A DNA stretch of 64,000 nucleotides, taken from the NCBI GenBank assembly GCA_049487715.1, contig CP150549.1, forward strand, positions 186,001 through 250,000, written 5' to 3'. Position numbers and translations under genes: made by a program. The notes beneath the pieces were generated by a model. The model was not told the origin of the DNA. It was given only the letters and a program-made list of their open reading frames with translations, and made no database searches. Position 1 is the stretch's first letter; each line of letters starts with the position of its first letter. The stretch comes from Pycnococcus provasolii. Lineage: Eukaryota; Chlorophyta; Pseudoscourfieldiophyceae; Pseudoscourfieldiales. This document shows positions 18,944 to 28,300 of this stretch, piece after piece.

Positions 18944-20392
18944 TTAAAGTATTAAAGTTTTAGTGACGCCTGGTACCGCCATCGATGCCGCGGCGGCAAT
19001 AGCGGCGCGCACGTCCGACGCTAGACTGCGCGGAATTTGACCGTGCACGATGCGTGACGCGACGAAGTGCATCGCACTCGTATCGTGTGCCAGGTCACCC
19101 AAGTTGAGCGGCACATCTGGCGCTTCCGCCGTCTTATCAGCCACCTCAGTCAGGGCGGCATCGTCCCACGGTGGCGGTACCGACGTCAACGGCACAGCAA
19201 ATGGATACGAAAGAGCACAGCTCCCTCGCTTCACATCCCGTGCTTCCCCCACGACGAGCACGACGAAGCGTGCGCGGCTGCCAACGCGTGCTTGCGGAAT
19301 TACGACAGCGCCTCCGAAAATGGAGGAACTCGTCGCAGCAGGCACGGCAGGAGCGGCATCGTCCATAGCAGCTACAAGCGCTGATTCCGTCGACGTGACT
19401 GTAAGCTGCCAAACATCCGTGGCGTCGTCGGCGTCGGCGTCACGCGATGTCACTGCTGACGTCGCCGTGGATGCTGCGAGGGACGTGCACGGGCCTTCAC
19501 CAGAGCACGCAAGAAGCGCTACTGTGAGTCGTTCGGGACGGCGGTGGACTGGAATCGCACCCACGGTAAGGTGCAGCGACCACTGCGTTCCACGTCGGCA
19601 CCATCGCGGCGCGCTCGTGCTTGGCACGACGAGGTGGAAGGGCCGGAATGCCTCGTCGTCCATCTCTTCTTCCACGCTGCCGCCCTGATGCGGCGCCTCG
19701 AGCTCGGGCACGTGCGGAGGTGCAAGTGCATCCGATCCGAGCGGCGCGAGGTGTGGCGGTGGTGCGACCGCAAGTCTCCGCAAGCGACTTTCGCACCAGG
19801 CGGCAAGGCGAGCGCGTGCGGATGCTGCAGCCTCTAACGAGGCAACGCGCTTGCTGCTTGACTGTGCACGTGCGGCGAGCAATGTCGCGACATCCTGCGT
19901 GTCTTTGTGTGTCGGCGAAGAATTCGTTCGGTTAGCAGCTGCGGGTGGTGGTGGTGCTGCTGCGGCGGCGGGTACGGGAATCATCCAGCATGCCGTGCCA
20001 GCTGAGCATGCCGCACGTGGCAGCTCGACGAGAATCATGAGGTGAGGTTCTGAGGAGACGGCGGTTGTTCGCCGCAGCAGAGGAAGTGCCGGCGTCGTGT
20101 TTTTGGTGGATTTGGCATGCTTGCCTCTCGCAAGCACACGCGAAGGTTGGCTGGCATCGACGAGAGCGATGTGGGTGAGGTCAGGTGCTGTGGTTGTGAC
20201 AAAGCACACGACGAGAAGATGTGTCGTGGCAGTTCCGTTCGCTGAATGTAAAGCGCCAGTGGCAGTGGTGGTGGTGTTGTCAGCACTGAGCGCCTGGCGC
20301 ACCCCGGCAAACCCCCAAACTCGCGTCCTTCGCAAAATCTGCGACCAAACTGACCCCCTACCTAAAGTCTTTAGGTAGGCCCTAGGGCCCAC
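18944..20392 (-). CDS. Unrecognised protein, 5' end unresolved
   Basis: The 482-codon open frame begins at GTG; its first ATG lies well inside (HLMILVELPRA), so an upstream exon or a different start is likely. The N-terminal part has beta-rich phrases (THLLVVCFVTTTAPDLTHIA). The middle is a low-complexity Pro/Ala linker followed by an alpha-helical segment (VATLLAARAQSSSKRVASLE). The C-terminal half is again beta-rich (WSLHLTVGAIPV, WQLTVTSTESALV). I do not recognise a family. It converges with the preceding gene (25 bp apart), and TGTAA on its strand at 18931-18935 supports a genuine 3' end. Confidence 0.5.
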   Translation of the reverse strand: MGPRAYLKTLGRGSVWSQILRRTRVWGFAGVRQALSADNTTTTATGALHSANGTATTHLLVVCFVTTTAPDLTHIALVDASQPSRVLARGKHAKSTKNTTPALPLLRRTTAVSSEPHLMILVELPRAACSAGTACWMIPVPAAAAAPPPPAAANRTNSSPTHKDTQDVATLLAARAQSSSKRVASLEAAASARARLAAWCESRLRRLAVAPPPHLAPLGSDALAPPHVPELEAPHQGGSVEEEMDDEAFRPFHLVVPSTSAPRWCRRGTQWSLHLTVGAIPVHRRPERLTVALLACSGEGPCTSLAASTATSAVTSRDADADDATDVWQLTVTSTESALVAAMDDAAPAVPAATSSSIFGGAVVIPQARVGSRARFVVLVVGEARDVKRGSCALSYPFAVPLTSVPPPWDDAALTEVADKTAEAPDVPLNLGDLAHDTSAMHFVASRIVHGQIPRSLASDVRAAIAAAASMAVPGVTKTLIL

Positions 20393-20450
20393 CTAAAGAC
20401 GTTTTTCGCCTGAATCAGGGCCTACCTAAAGGTGGCCGGAAGGGGCTGAC
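20353..20450. repeat. Palindrome cluster based on CCTACCTAAAG
   Basis: cctacctaaag|t|ctttaggtagg is a perfect 11-bp-arm palindrome. It is followed by gccctagggcccacctaaag and, about 40 bp on, a third copy, gcctacctaaagg. It lies at the putative 5' end of the unknown minus-strand gene and upstream of the TLDc gene. Confidence 0.8.
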
Positions 20451-20557
20451 CTGCATCTGTGCTTGGAAATCTCCACCGATCCCTTCCCCTGCACTGAGAT
20501 ACATAGGAAATCCCCGTATCTTTTTTCGTCTACTACGACGGTACAGCATAACTAGTG

Positions 20558-21493
20558 ATGGCGGCGATCGCACACAACAACTCGCTCACTCTTAATAAAC
20601 ATGCGGCGTGGTGTAGACCTGCTGCGCATACACACGGCTGCCGACGCCACACGCCCGCACAGACGCGTCAAGGAGGCAGCAACCTCGTGAGCCCTTATTC
20701 CCGCGTTTGCTGCCGCGCAGAAAACGATGGCAAGGGCGAGGTCAAAATGGACCCCATCGAAAAGCTCGTTTCGTTCTTTGTCGGAAAGGAGGCGGTCATG
20801 GAGGCGGAGAAGGACCCGTCAGGTCTGCAGAGGTTAACGGGAGCCGCGCTCTCAGAGCAGTACGAGGCACCCACGGACGTTTTCGCAGACGCCGTCGACG
20901 GCGACGACGACGAAGTTGCGCTCTTCCGACCTCTTCTCGCGCAAACGCTCCTCGAGACCGCGCCGCTCGAGCTCGTGTACTGCGCCAACAAGCACGGGTG
21001 GAATGCGAAGAACTTTCACGCTCGTGTTGACGGACGTGGAGGCGCTGTGATGCTCGCAGAGACGGCGAAAGGTGCGCTCGTCGGCGCCTACGTGCCACGT
21101 GGATTTGAGGGATACGGCGACCAGAGAACAGCCATCAGCGCCTTCCTCTTCCGATGGCCAACGCGAAGCGCGGCGAAATCAGGTGGCGCGAAGTCTGCGG
21201 AAAAGCTTCCCACGCGCGGCGGCGGTGGCATGGCGGTGGACGACGACGCGAGCAGAGGTCCGGTTATTGGCGTGGAAAGTCTCGTGATTCCTCTTGCAGA
21301 CAGAGCGCCCAAGGCTGCAAAGTCGAGACTGGGTAGCTACTTTGAACGCAGAAACGACGGTACACGCACGCTCTTTAGCGAAGGTGAGGAGAAGGGTACG
21401 GAGTTGAAAAGCTTTCGCGTGTACACGGCTTCGGCCCGCGAGGAGAAGACGCTCGACGGCATCATTTGGAAGACGCGTGTTGTCGAGGAATGA
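20558..21493 (+). CDS. Plastid-targeted TLDc-domain protein
   Basis: From the second codon of a GTG-ATG pair, 311 residues. The N-terminus is rich in Arg, His, Ser and Thr and ends in YSRVCCRAENDG, typical of a green-algal chloroplast transit peptide. A linker leads to a TLDc domain from about residue 120: LELVYCANKHGWNAKNFHAR, then GALVGAYVPRGFEGYGDQ, ISAFLFRWP, and a closing strand LKSFRVYTAS. TLDc proteins (TLDC1, OXR1, NCOA7) protect against oxidative stress or bind V-ATPase; plastid versions are known in plants and algae but poorly characterised. The role here is inferred only from the domain. It converges with VPS29, stops 35 bp apart. Confidence 0.7.
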   Translation: MAAIAHNNSLTLNKHAAWCRPAAHTHGCRRHTPAQTRQGGSNLVSPYSRVCCRAENDGKGEVKMDPIEKLVSFFVGKEAVMEAEKDPSGLQRLTGAALSEQYEAPTDVFADAVDGDDDEVALFRPLLAQTLLETAPLELVYCANKHGWNAKNFHARVDGRGGAVMLAETAKGALVGAYVPRGFEGYGDQRTAISAFLFRWPTRSAAKSGGAKSAEKLPTRGGGGMAVDDDASRGPVIGVESLVIPLADRAPKAAKSRLGSYFERRNDGTRTLFSEGEEKGTELKSFRVYTASAREEKTLDGIIWKTRVVEE

Positions 21494-21528
21494 TTTGCAC
21501 TTTTTTCGATGAAAGTGTGTGTGTGTTA

Positions 21529-22116
21529 CTAGCTTGTTGACTCATCCTTGTTCCAAACAATCTTGTCCACCTTCAGTTCGTCGCCTGGCAGCAGCTCGTA
21601 GACGTACACGACGATCCGACTTCCCTCAATATCCATGAGAACAAACGACGGTTTTACGTCCGAGCGCAGTGGTGTGAACGCGCCGGTCGCAGAGCCCGGG
21701 TTTATGATTAGCGCCTTATCTCCGTTCACCTTATACGCCGCGAAGGCGTGCGTGTGCCCCGTGACGAGCACGTCGACGTCCATGAGCCTCTGCACGCTCT
21801 TGAGCGCCTCGATGTCCCCCCATGGCACGATGGCGTGCCCGTGCGTGACTCCTATGCGAAAGTCCCCAATGTTCACCACCTTGGACTGCGGCAGTGTGGT
21901 GAAGTCGTCGTCAAAGTCTCCCTCGACGACGTGCAGCGCGGACGTGCCCCCTCCGCAGAGTCCCTTGAGCCAGTCGAGCGCGTCCTTCGAGCACAGGTTT
22001 CCCGTGCATATGACGTGTTGTATTTTGCCGGGCACGAGCAGTTCCTTGAACTTGGTGGGCAGGTCGGCGGCGCGGTGCGGTATGTGCATGTCGCCGATGA
22101 CAAGCGCGAGAACCAT
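21529..22116 (-). CDS. VPS29: Retromer subunit VPS29
   Basis: The 195-residue protein starts at MVLALVIGDMHIPHRAADLP. It carries the metallophosphoesterase-fold motifs of VPS29 in order: GDMHIP, CTGNLCSK, VEGDFDDD, VTHGHAIVPWGD, VTGHTHAF and INPGSATGAF. Length and sequence match the family closely. VPS29 binds VPS35 in the cargo-selective retromer that returns membrane proteins from endosomes to the Golgi. An upstream GTG-initiated extension of nine codons was rejected because the ATG matches the normal N-terminus. Confidence 0.95.
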   Translation of the reverse strand: MVLALVIGDMHIPHRAADLPTKFKELLVPGKIQHVICTGNLCSKDALDWLKGLCGGGTSALHVVEGDFDDDFTTLPQSKVVNIGDFRIGVTHGHAIVPWGDIEALKSVQRLMDVDVLVTGHTHAFAAYKVNGDKALIINPGSATGAFTPLRSDVKPSFVLMDIEGSRIVVYVYELLPGDELKVDKIVWNKDESTS

Positions 22117-22470
22117 ACTGACACGGACAACACGAAGCACCACTCACCACCAAATCACTGCTAAGAGTAGCGGTAATGACAAGCAAAAACCGGCGAAGTA
22201 CAGTAAGAGTATGGAAGCAGGCAGAACTAAGGCATAACGCCGTTGGAAGAATTCGGGGTTCCACCACCTCCAGGCCCAGGGGGTTCACGCGGCAGCATTC
22301 TTCTTCTTGGCCGTTCTCTCTTCGCAGGCCGTTCGCGCCGCGCAGTTGCTCATTCTTGTCAGCGCCATACAGTGCAGTACGTGCACGTGCGGTCGCTCGT
22401 GCCTCGTTCCGTGTTGCTTCGCTGCGGCTTCCCGGCGCCGTTGGGAAACGGGGCAGCAGCTCAGCGCGTC

Positions 22471-23637
22471 ATGGAGGGCGCGGGCGCAGGAGGCTGGCCC
22501 TCCATCGGGGGCGCAGCGGGCACGCCGGCGCACACGGGGCACTTCGCAAATACGGCGTATGCAAACGCGGGCGGCGTGATAACGGACTGCCACTTCTTCC
22601 TCGCAGGCGCTTGTCGCAACGGAACAAACTGCACCTTCAGACACAGCCTCGCCGCGCAGAGAAACCCAGTGCCGTGCAGATTCTGGATGCGGGGATCGTG
22701 CAGCAACGGCGCGGCGTGCCCGTTCCGACACCCGGGAAACTCGCGCTCAGCTGCGGGGACACCGGCTAGCGCACCACAGACGTTGCAGCAGGTGCAGCAG
22801 CAGTTACCTGTGCCACCATATTCGCCGTTCCTTCCCATGCCAGAGTTCCCAGTTGCAGCTGCGGCGGCACTCGGCATGTCACCGCAGCAGCAGCTCCGAG
22901 TTCCCGCGGAAAAACGTATGGAGGAGCCAGAGAAGCCAAAGGAGAAGCGCTTTGGCGCCGCCGCCGCCGCACGAGCGCGAGAGTTGCTCGGCGCCGCGGC
23001 GCAGAAGCGCGCAGCGGAGGAGAAAGAGAGGGCGCCGGCACCCGAATCGAAGGAGCCAGAGAAGCCGAAGGAGAAGCGCTTTGGTGCCGCCGCCGCCGCA
23101 CGAGCGCGGGAGGTGGCGCAGAAGCGCGTAGCGGAGGAGAAAGAGAGGGCGCCGGCACCCGAATCGAAGGAGCCAGAGAAGCCGAAGGAGGAGAAGCGCT
23201 TTGGTGCCGCCGCCGCCGCACGAGCGCGGGAGATGCTCGGCGCCGCAGCGCAGAAGCGCGCAGCGGAGGAGAAAGAGAGTGTGTCGCCGTCAGAAGCGGA
23301 GAAGCCAGCGAAGCGGCAGCGCATCATCTTTGGCGCAGGAGCTCGCGAATCTGAAGAACCGAAGCAAGAGGAGTGGGTGAAGGCGGTGGTGGATGTGACG
23401 GTGGAGGTATCGCCAAAGGTGGCGCCAAAGGTGGCGCCAAAGGTGGTGCCAAAGGTGGCGCCAAAGGTGGCGCCAAAGGTGGGCCAAAGGAGGTGCCAGG
23501 AGGAGAAGGAGGTGGAGGAGGAGGAGGAGGAGGAGGAGGAGGAGGAGTTGCCAGAATTTGATGCCACGTTAAGCAAACCGAGTGCAGAGGATGACGACTT
23601 CGATAAAGAGATGCGCGAATTGGCTGCACTTTTGTAA
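22471..23637 (+). CDS. CCCH zinc-finger protein with charged repeats
   Basis: From ATG 22471, 388 residues. Two C-x7-C-x5-C-x3-H fingers lie at about 40-58 (CHFFLAGACRNGTNCTFRH) and 69-87 (CRFWMRGSCSNGAACPFRH), the spacing used for single-stranded RNA binding. Three repeats of about 45 residues follow, built on EKPKEKRFGAAAAARARE and KRAAEEKERAPAPESKEP. Then comes a Val/Ala/Pro/Lys repeat (VAPKVAPKVVPKVAPK) and an acidic tail. The open frame extends 76 codons upstream without an ATG, so the start is reasonable but not certain. TGTAA overlaps the stop (23633-23637). Probably an RNA-binding regulatory protein (inference). Confidence 0.75.
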   Translation: MEGAGAGGWPSIGGAAGTPAHTGHFANTAYANAGGVITDCHFFLAGACRNGTNCTFRHSLAAQRNPVPCRFWMRGSCSNGAACPFRHPGNSRSAAGTPASAPQTLQQVQQQLPVPPYSPFLPMPEFPVAAAAALGMSPQQQLRVPAEKRMEEPEKPKEKRFGAAAAARARELLGAAAQKRAAEEKERAPAPESKEPEKPKEKRFGAAAAARAREVAQKRVAEEKERAPAPESKEPEKPKEEKRFGAAAAARAREMLGAAAQKRAAEEKESVSPSEAEKPAKRQRIIFGAGARESEEPKQEEWVKAVVDVTVEVSPKVAPKVAPKVVPKVAPKVAPKVGQRRCQEEKEVEEEEEEEEEEELPEFDATLSKPSAEDDDFDKEMRELAALL

Positions 23638-23758
23638 TTGAACCGATGAACAGTTTAAAAAAGATGAATGTTTTATTGATTTAACTTGTTAACAGCAAAC
23701 TTTGGAAAAACCAAATCGGTGCGCGCTAACCTAGTTTGACGCGCGCAAGCTACGATAT

Positions 23759-24532
23759 CTAACCTAGCTGAGACGTGGGATACCCAGGTATGCCAAGCGC
23801 CGGCTTGAGAGACACCTTGATCGGGGTGCACACGCCAGGAATGTATTTGGGTGGAATCACCTTACCTGGGCTGAATTTGCCAGGCACCGCGGGAACGACG
23901 ACGGGTGGTGTGCACTTCGGCGGGATGATGGTTGGCGGCGTTCCCTGCACAACCTTTGGCGGACGTCCTGGGATCACTTTTTGCTTGCTGCACTGTCCAG
24001 GTATCACCTGCGGTGGCTTTGGAGGCACCTTCACTCCTGGAATGTATTGCCCAGGCACGTACTTACCAGGCGAGCACACCTTCTTCACGTACCCGATCCC
24101 CTTGAGCGTGCGGCGTGTCGCATGTTTGACGACGGCAGTATCGTTGCTACTATCACCGTGGATGATCTCGAGCTCATCGACGTGTTCGTCAATTTCGCGT
24201 GTAATTTCGCCGAGTGTTTGGCAGAGCTGCACGGCGGTTTCGGAGAGCTGCTGCAGAACCCCACATCGCAAGTCGTCCCCCTGCTGCTGCTCCCCATCGG
24301 TATGACGATTGCACGCCTCAATCTGCGACGCTCGGAACAGCGCATCTGCCGCCGCACCCTCACACACCGCGACAGTAATTGAATTCATCTCATTACGTGG
24401 ATTTTCATTTAGGTTCACGTTTTGTATGCCGTGCGCACGACTTGTATGTGCGGACGCCACGGACGTCACAGCCGCTCCTAGCACCAACCCGAGGTGAACC
24501 AATAAGAAGCCTAATATTCTCATATACATCAT
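23759..24532 (-). CDS. Secreted proline-rich (wall-type) protein
   Basis: A 257-residue product with a clear signal peptide (MRILGFLLVHLGLVLGAAVT) and a likely cleavage after SVASA. The middle is helical, with paired cysteines and a predicted amphipathic stretch (LSETAVQLCQTLGEITREID). The C-terminal 100 residues are a Val/Pro/Gly/Lys repeat, for example PGKYVPGQYIPGVKVPP and VIPGRPPKVVQGTPP. These repeats suggest an extracellular matrix or cell-wall protein, possibly hydroxylated and glycosylated. No catalytic domain is visible. Three close in-frame ATGs (24532, 24529 and 24523) compete for the start. Confidence 0.65.
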   Translation of the reverse strand: MMYMRILGFLLVHLGLVLGAAVTSVASAHTSRAHGIQNVNLNENPRNEMNSITVAVCEGAAADALFRASQIEACNRHTDGEQQQGDDLRCGVLQQLSETAVQLCQTLGEITREIDEHVDELEIIHGDSSNDTAVVKHATRRTLKGIGYVKKVCSPGKYVPGQYIPGVKVPPKPPQVIPGQCSKQKVIPGRPPKVVQGTPPTIIPPKCTPPVVVPAVPGKFSPGKVIPPKYIPGVCTPIKVSLKPALGIPGYPTSQLG

Positions 24533-25248
24533 CACGATGATTCTAATAGTGGGTGGGTGCGTGTTGACGAATCCCTAACTAATAACCACTGACAGTCTGA
24601 CACACACTGGCAGGATGGATGGACCCGCCAACACCCATTACAGCAGCCTTGTTAACAAGTTGGGCATATCGGAGTCAAAAAAGCACACTGTTTGTTCGCA
24701 TGTCTGTCTGTCTGTCTGTCTGATTCCTCCTCCAGGTTAGATTCTTCGCCATTTCGACGACAGCCAAGGGAAAACGGAAAACGGTGGGAAACTGGGAAAC
24801 TAGTTCGTAGGGGGACCCAGACGCAGGCTGGCAGGGGTACAATTTAACCTTAAAGTTTAGTGGGTTGTCACCGAGGGTACTTCCCCCTGGCACTGTACCG
24901 CCTTAGGGAAGGGGACCCGTCGTTGTCCCTACTACTGTAGTACTACACTACTTCGCATAGGACTATTTTACCAAACCCCCTTGCACACCACACCGGCCGC
25001 TTTTGACTTTTGCGTCCTTGCACGCCAACCGACCATGTTCCATGGAGCGTGGTTCTTGCCAGACCAGAGTGTTTCTTTGCCTTGCAAGGGTGTATTCTTG
25101 ATGACCACCTTAATCGACGTGATGCAACACCCCGGCCGGAACACTCGCTGACTCGCGGGCCGCGGGGGACGGGAATACGGGATCGGAGGAGGCCAAAAAG
25201 CCTCCGCGCCCTCTTCCCTCCTCCTCCATCCCTTCACTGCCACCCTCG

Positions 25249-25293
<45 letters not shown>

Positions 25294-25300
25294 GCCCACC
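24533..25300. other. Divergent promoter region
   Basis: About 770 bp with (TCTG)n at 24702-24721, a low-GC segment around 24840-24960, and a (GTC)n run (25249-25292) just before the ankyrin-kinase start codon. The frame of that gene is open through most of this stretch, but no upstream ATG is needed. No other gene is seen. Confidence 0.5.
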
Positions 25301-28300
25301 ATGTCGTCCGATGCTAGCGCAGACTTGTCGTCCTTGTTGCAACAAGCTCTGTACTCCGAGGCGTTGCAAGTGCTCATCTCTCACCCGGGGCGCGTCTCGG
25401 AGGCGCTTCTGACAAGCCACCAGTCGTGGTGGAGCACATTACCTCTGGAAATCTTAAGGCAAATCTTGCAACTCAACCCGCAAGCAGTTAAGGCGTGCGA
25501 GAACGGAAGAAGTGCAATTCATAGCGCGGTGGAAGGGCGCGCGTCGGCAGAAATTGTACAAATGATCATAGAAGCGTATCCGGAAGTATTCAACGAACAA
25601 AGGAGAGGCGGCGTTAAGCCGATTCTGCACCTTGCAATCAACAGAGACGCGTCGGCAGAAATTGTACAAATGCTCCTCGACGCAGACCCGGAAGGAATCA
25701 AGATCAAGAACGATACAAATAGTTTGCCTCTTCACGTAGCTGCGTCGAGTGACGCGTCGGCAGAAACTATACAACTGCTCCTCGACGCATACCCGGAAGG
25801 CATCAAGATCAAGGACAATATGGCGACGCCTCTTGCCACCGCCGCGAGAGACGCGTCTACGGAGGTGGTGCGCATGCTGCTCGACGCGTATCCTGAAGGT
25901 GTCAAGGACCAGCTCATGGGCTGCAATCTGCCTCTTCACGGAGCAGCGGCACGCGACTGGAAAGAAGCGCCTAACCTGGAGGTGGTGCGCATGCTGTTCG
26001 ACGCGTATCCCAAAGGCGCCAAGCACAGGGGTGATGACGGCCAATTGCCTCTTCACGACGCTTTGTGGAACCAGGCGCCTGCGGAGGTGGTGCGCATGCT
26101 GCTCGACGCATATCCCGAAGGCGCCAAGGAAACGCATGAATATTTCAAAATTCTGCCTATTCTCCTTGCTGCGCTCTTTGCACCTCCGGAGGTGGTGCGC
26201 ATGCTGCTCGACGCGTATCCCGAGGGCGTCAAAGAGAAGGATGAGCAGTCAGGCAATCTGCCTCTTCACCTCGCTTTGGCGAACAGGGTGAACAAAGCGG
26301 AGGTGGTGCGCATGCTGCTCGACGCATATCCCGAAGGTGTCGAAGTGAAGAATAACGAAGGTCATCTGCCTATTTTCGGCGTAGCGGAAGCCCAAGCGCA
26401 TGCTGCTGGTGGTGGTGCGGAGGTGGTGCGCATGCTGCTCGACGCGTATCCCGAAGGCGTCAAGGACAAGGATGAATCCGACAGGCTGCCTCTTCACGAC
26501 GCAGCGGGAAGGCAGGCACCTGTGGAGGTGGTGCGCATGCTGATAGACGCATATCCCGAGGGCGTCGAAGAGACGGATCAGGACGACGCTCTGCCTCTTC
26601 ACTACGCTGTGGAAGCCAAAGCACCTGCGGAGCAGGACACTGCGGAAGACAAAGCACCTGCGGAGGTGGTGCGCATGCTGATGGACGCGTATCCTGAAGG
26701 CGTCAAGGTGAAGAATAAGAATGGCAATCTGCCTCTTCACGGAGCAGTGGCAAACGAAGCAATGCCTACGGAGGTGGTGCGCATGCTGCTCGACGCATAT
26801 CCCGAGGGCGTCAAAGAGAAGAATAAGGACGACGCTCTGCCTCTTCACCATGCAGCGAAATCCAAAGCACCTGCGGAGGTGGTGCGCATGCTGATGGACG
26901 CATATCCCGAGGGCGTCGAAGAGAAGAATAAGGACGACGCTCTACCTCTTCACCATGCAGCGAAATCCAAAGCACCTGCGGACGTGGTGCGTATGCTGCT
27001 CGACGCGTATCCCGAAGGCGTCAAAGAGAAGGACGAGGACAGCTTTCTGCCTCTTCACCATGCAGCGAAATTTCGAGCGCCTGCAGAGGTGGTGCGCATG
27101 CTATTGGACGCGTATCCCGAGGGCGTCAAAGAGAAGGATGGGGACGACCATCTACCTCTTTGCTTGGCATTGGAGCGCGAAGCGTCTGCAGAGGTGGTGC
27201 GCATGCTGCTCGACGCATATCCCGAGGGCATCAATGAGAGGGATAAGGACGACCATCTACCTCTTCACTTGGCATTGGAACGCACAGTGCCTGCAGAGGT
27301 GATGCGCATGCTGCTCGACGCATATCCCGAGGGCGTCGAAGAGAAGAATAAGGACGACGCTCTACCTCTTCACCATGCAGCGAAATTCCAAGCGACTGCG
27401 GAGGTGATGCGCATGCTGCTCGACGCATATCCCGAAGGCGCGAAGGTGAGGAATAAGAGCGGCGTTCTGCCTCTTCACGTCATATTGGCATGCAATGGTT
27501 ACAGGTATAACAAGTATGCGTCTGCGAAGGTGGTGCGCATGCTGGTGGATGCGTATCCCGAGAGCGTCAAAGAGAAGGATGAGAACGACCATCTACCTCT
27601 TCGCTTAGCATTGAAACACAAAAAGCCTGCGGGGGTGGTAGGCGTGCTGGTGGACGCGTATCCAGAAGATGTCACAGACAAGGATGGGTCCGACAGGCTG
27701 TTTCTTCACTACGCTCTGGAACAAAGAAATTCTGCGGAGGTGGTAGGCGTGCTGGTGGATGCGTATCCCGAGGGCGTCAAAGAGACGGATGAGAAGGGCA
27801 ATCTGCCTCTTCATTGTGCAGCGAAATATATTGTGTCCAACGAGCAAGATGTGGTGCGCATACTGATGGACGCATATCCCGAAGGCGCGAAGGTGAAGAA
27901 TAACGAGGATCGGCTGCCTATTCACTACGCAGCGCAAAATCACATGCCTCCGGAGGTGGTGCGCATGCTGCTCGACGCGTATCCCGAAGGCGCAAAGATG
28001 AATGGGAGAGGCTATCTACCTCTTCAATGCACAAATTGGGAAGATGCTCATCCTGTGAAGGTGCGTATGCTGTTGGACGCGTATCCCGAAAGCGCGAAGC
28101 AAAAATATGATAGTGGCGATTATCGATTGGGCGAGACATTGCCTTTTTTCCACGCAATAGTCAAGATGGCGCATCCAGAGACTGTGCGCGTACTGCTGGA
28201 CGCGTATCCCGACGGAGCGAAGGAACCATTATTGAACGAGGAGAACCATGACCCTGAGGATGGACCCTTCATCGGCGGCACGCTGCCTCTCCATTTTTGC

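Noticed and set aside
22716-23221. Minus-strand ORFs over the CCCH gene repeats (Ser/Ala/Phe-rich).
   Set aside because: Antisense to the KRFGAAAAARARE repeats; no ATG-supported or domain-bearing product.
25010-25300. 97-codon upstream extension of the ankyrin-kinase ORF.
   Set aside because: It begins at a non-ATG codon and is mostly an Arg run from (GTC)n; ATG 25301 has a good context and starts the folded part.
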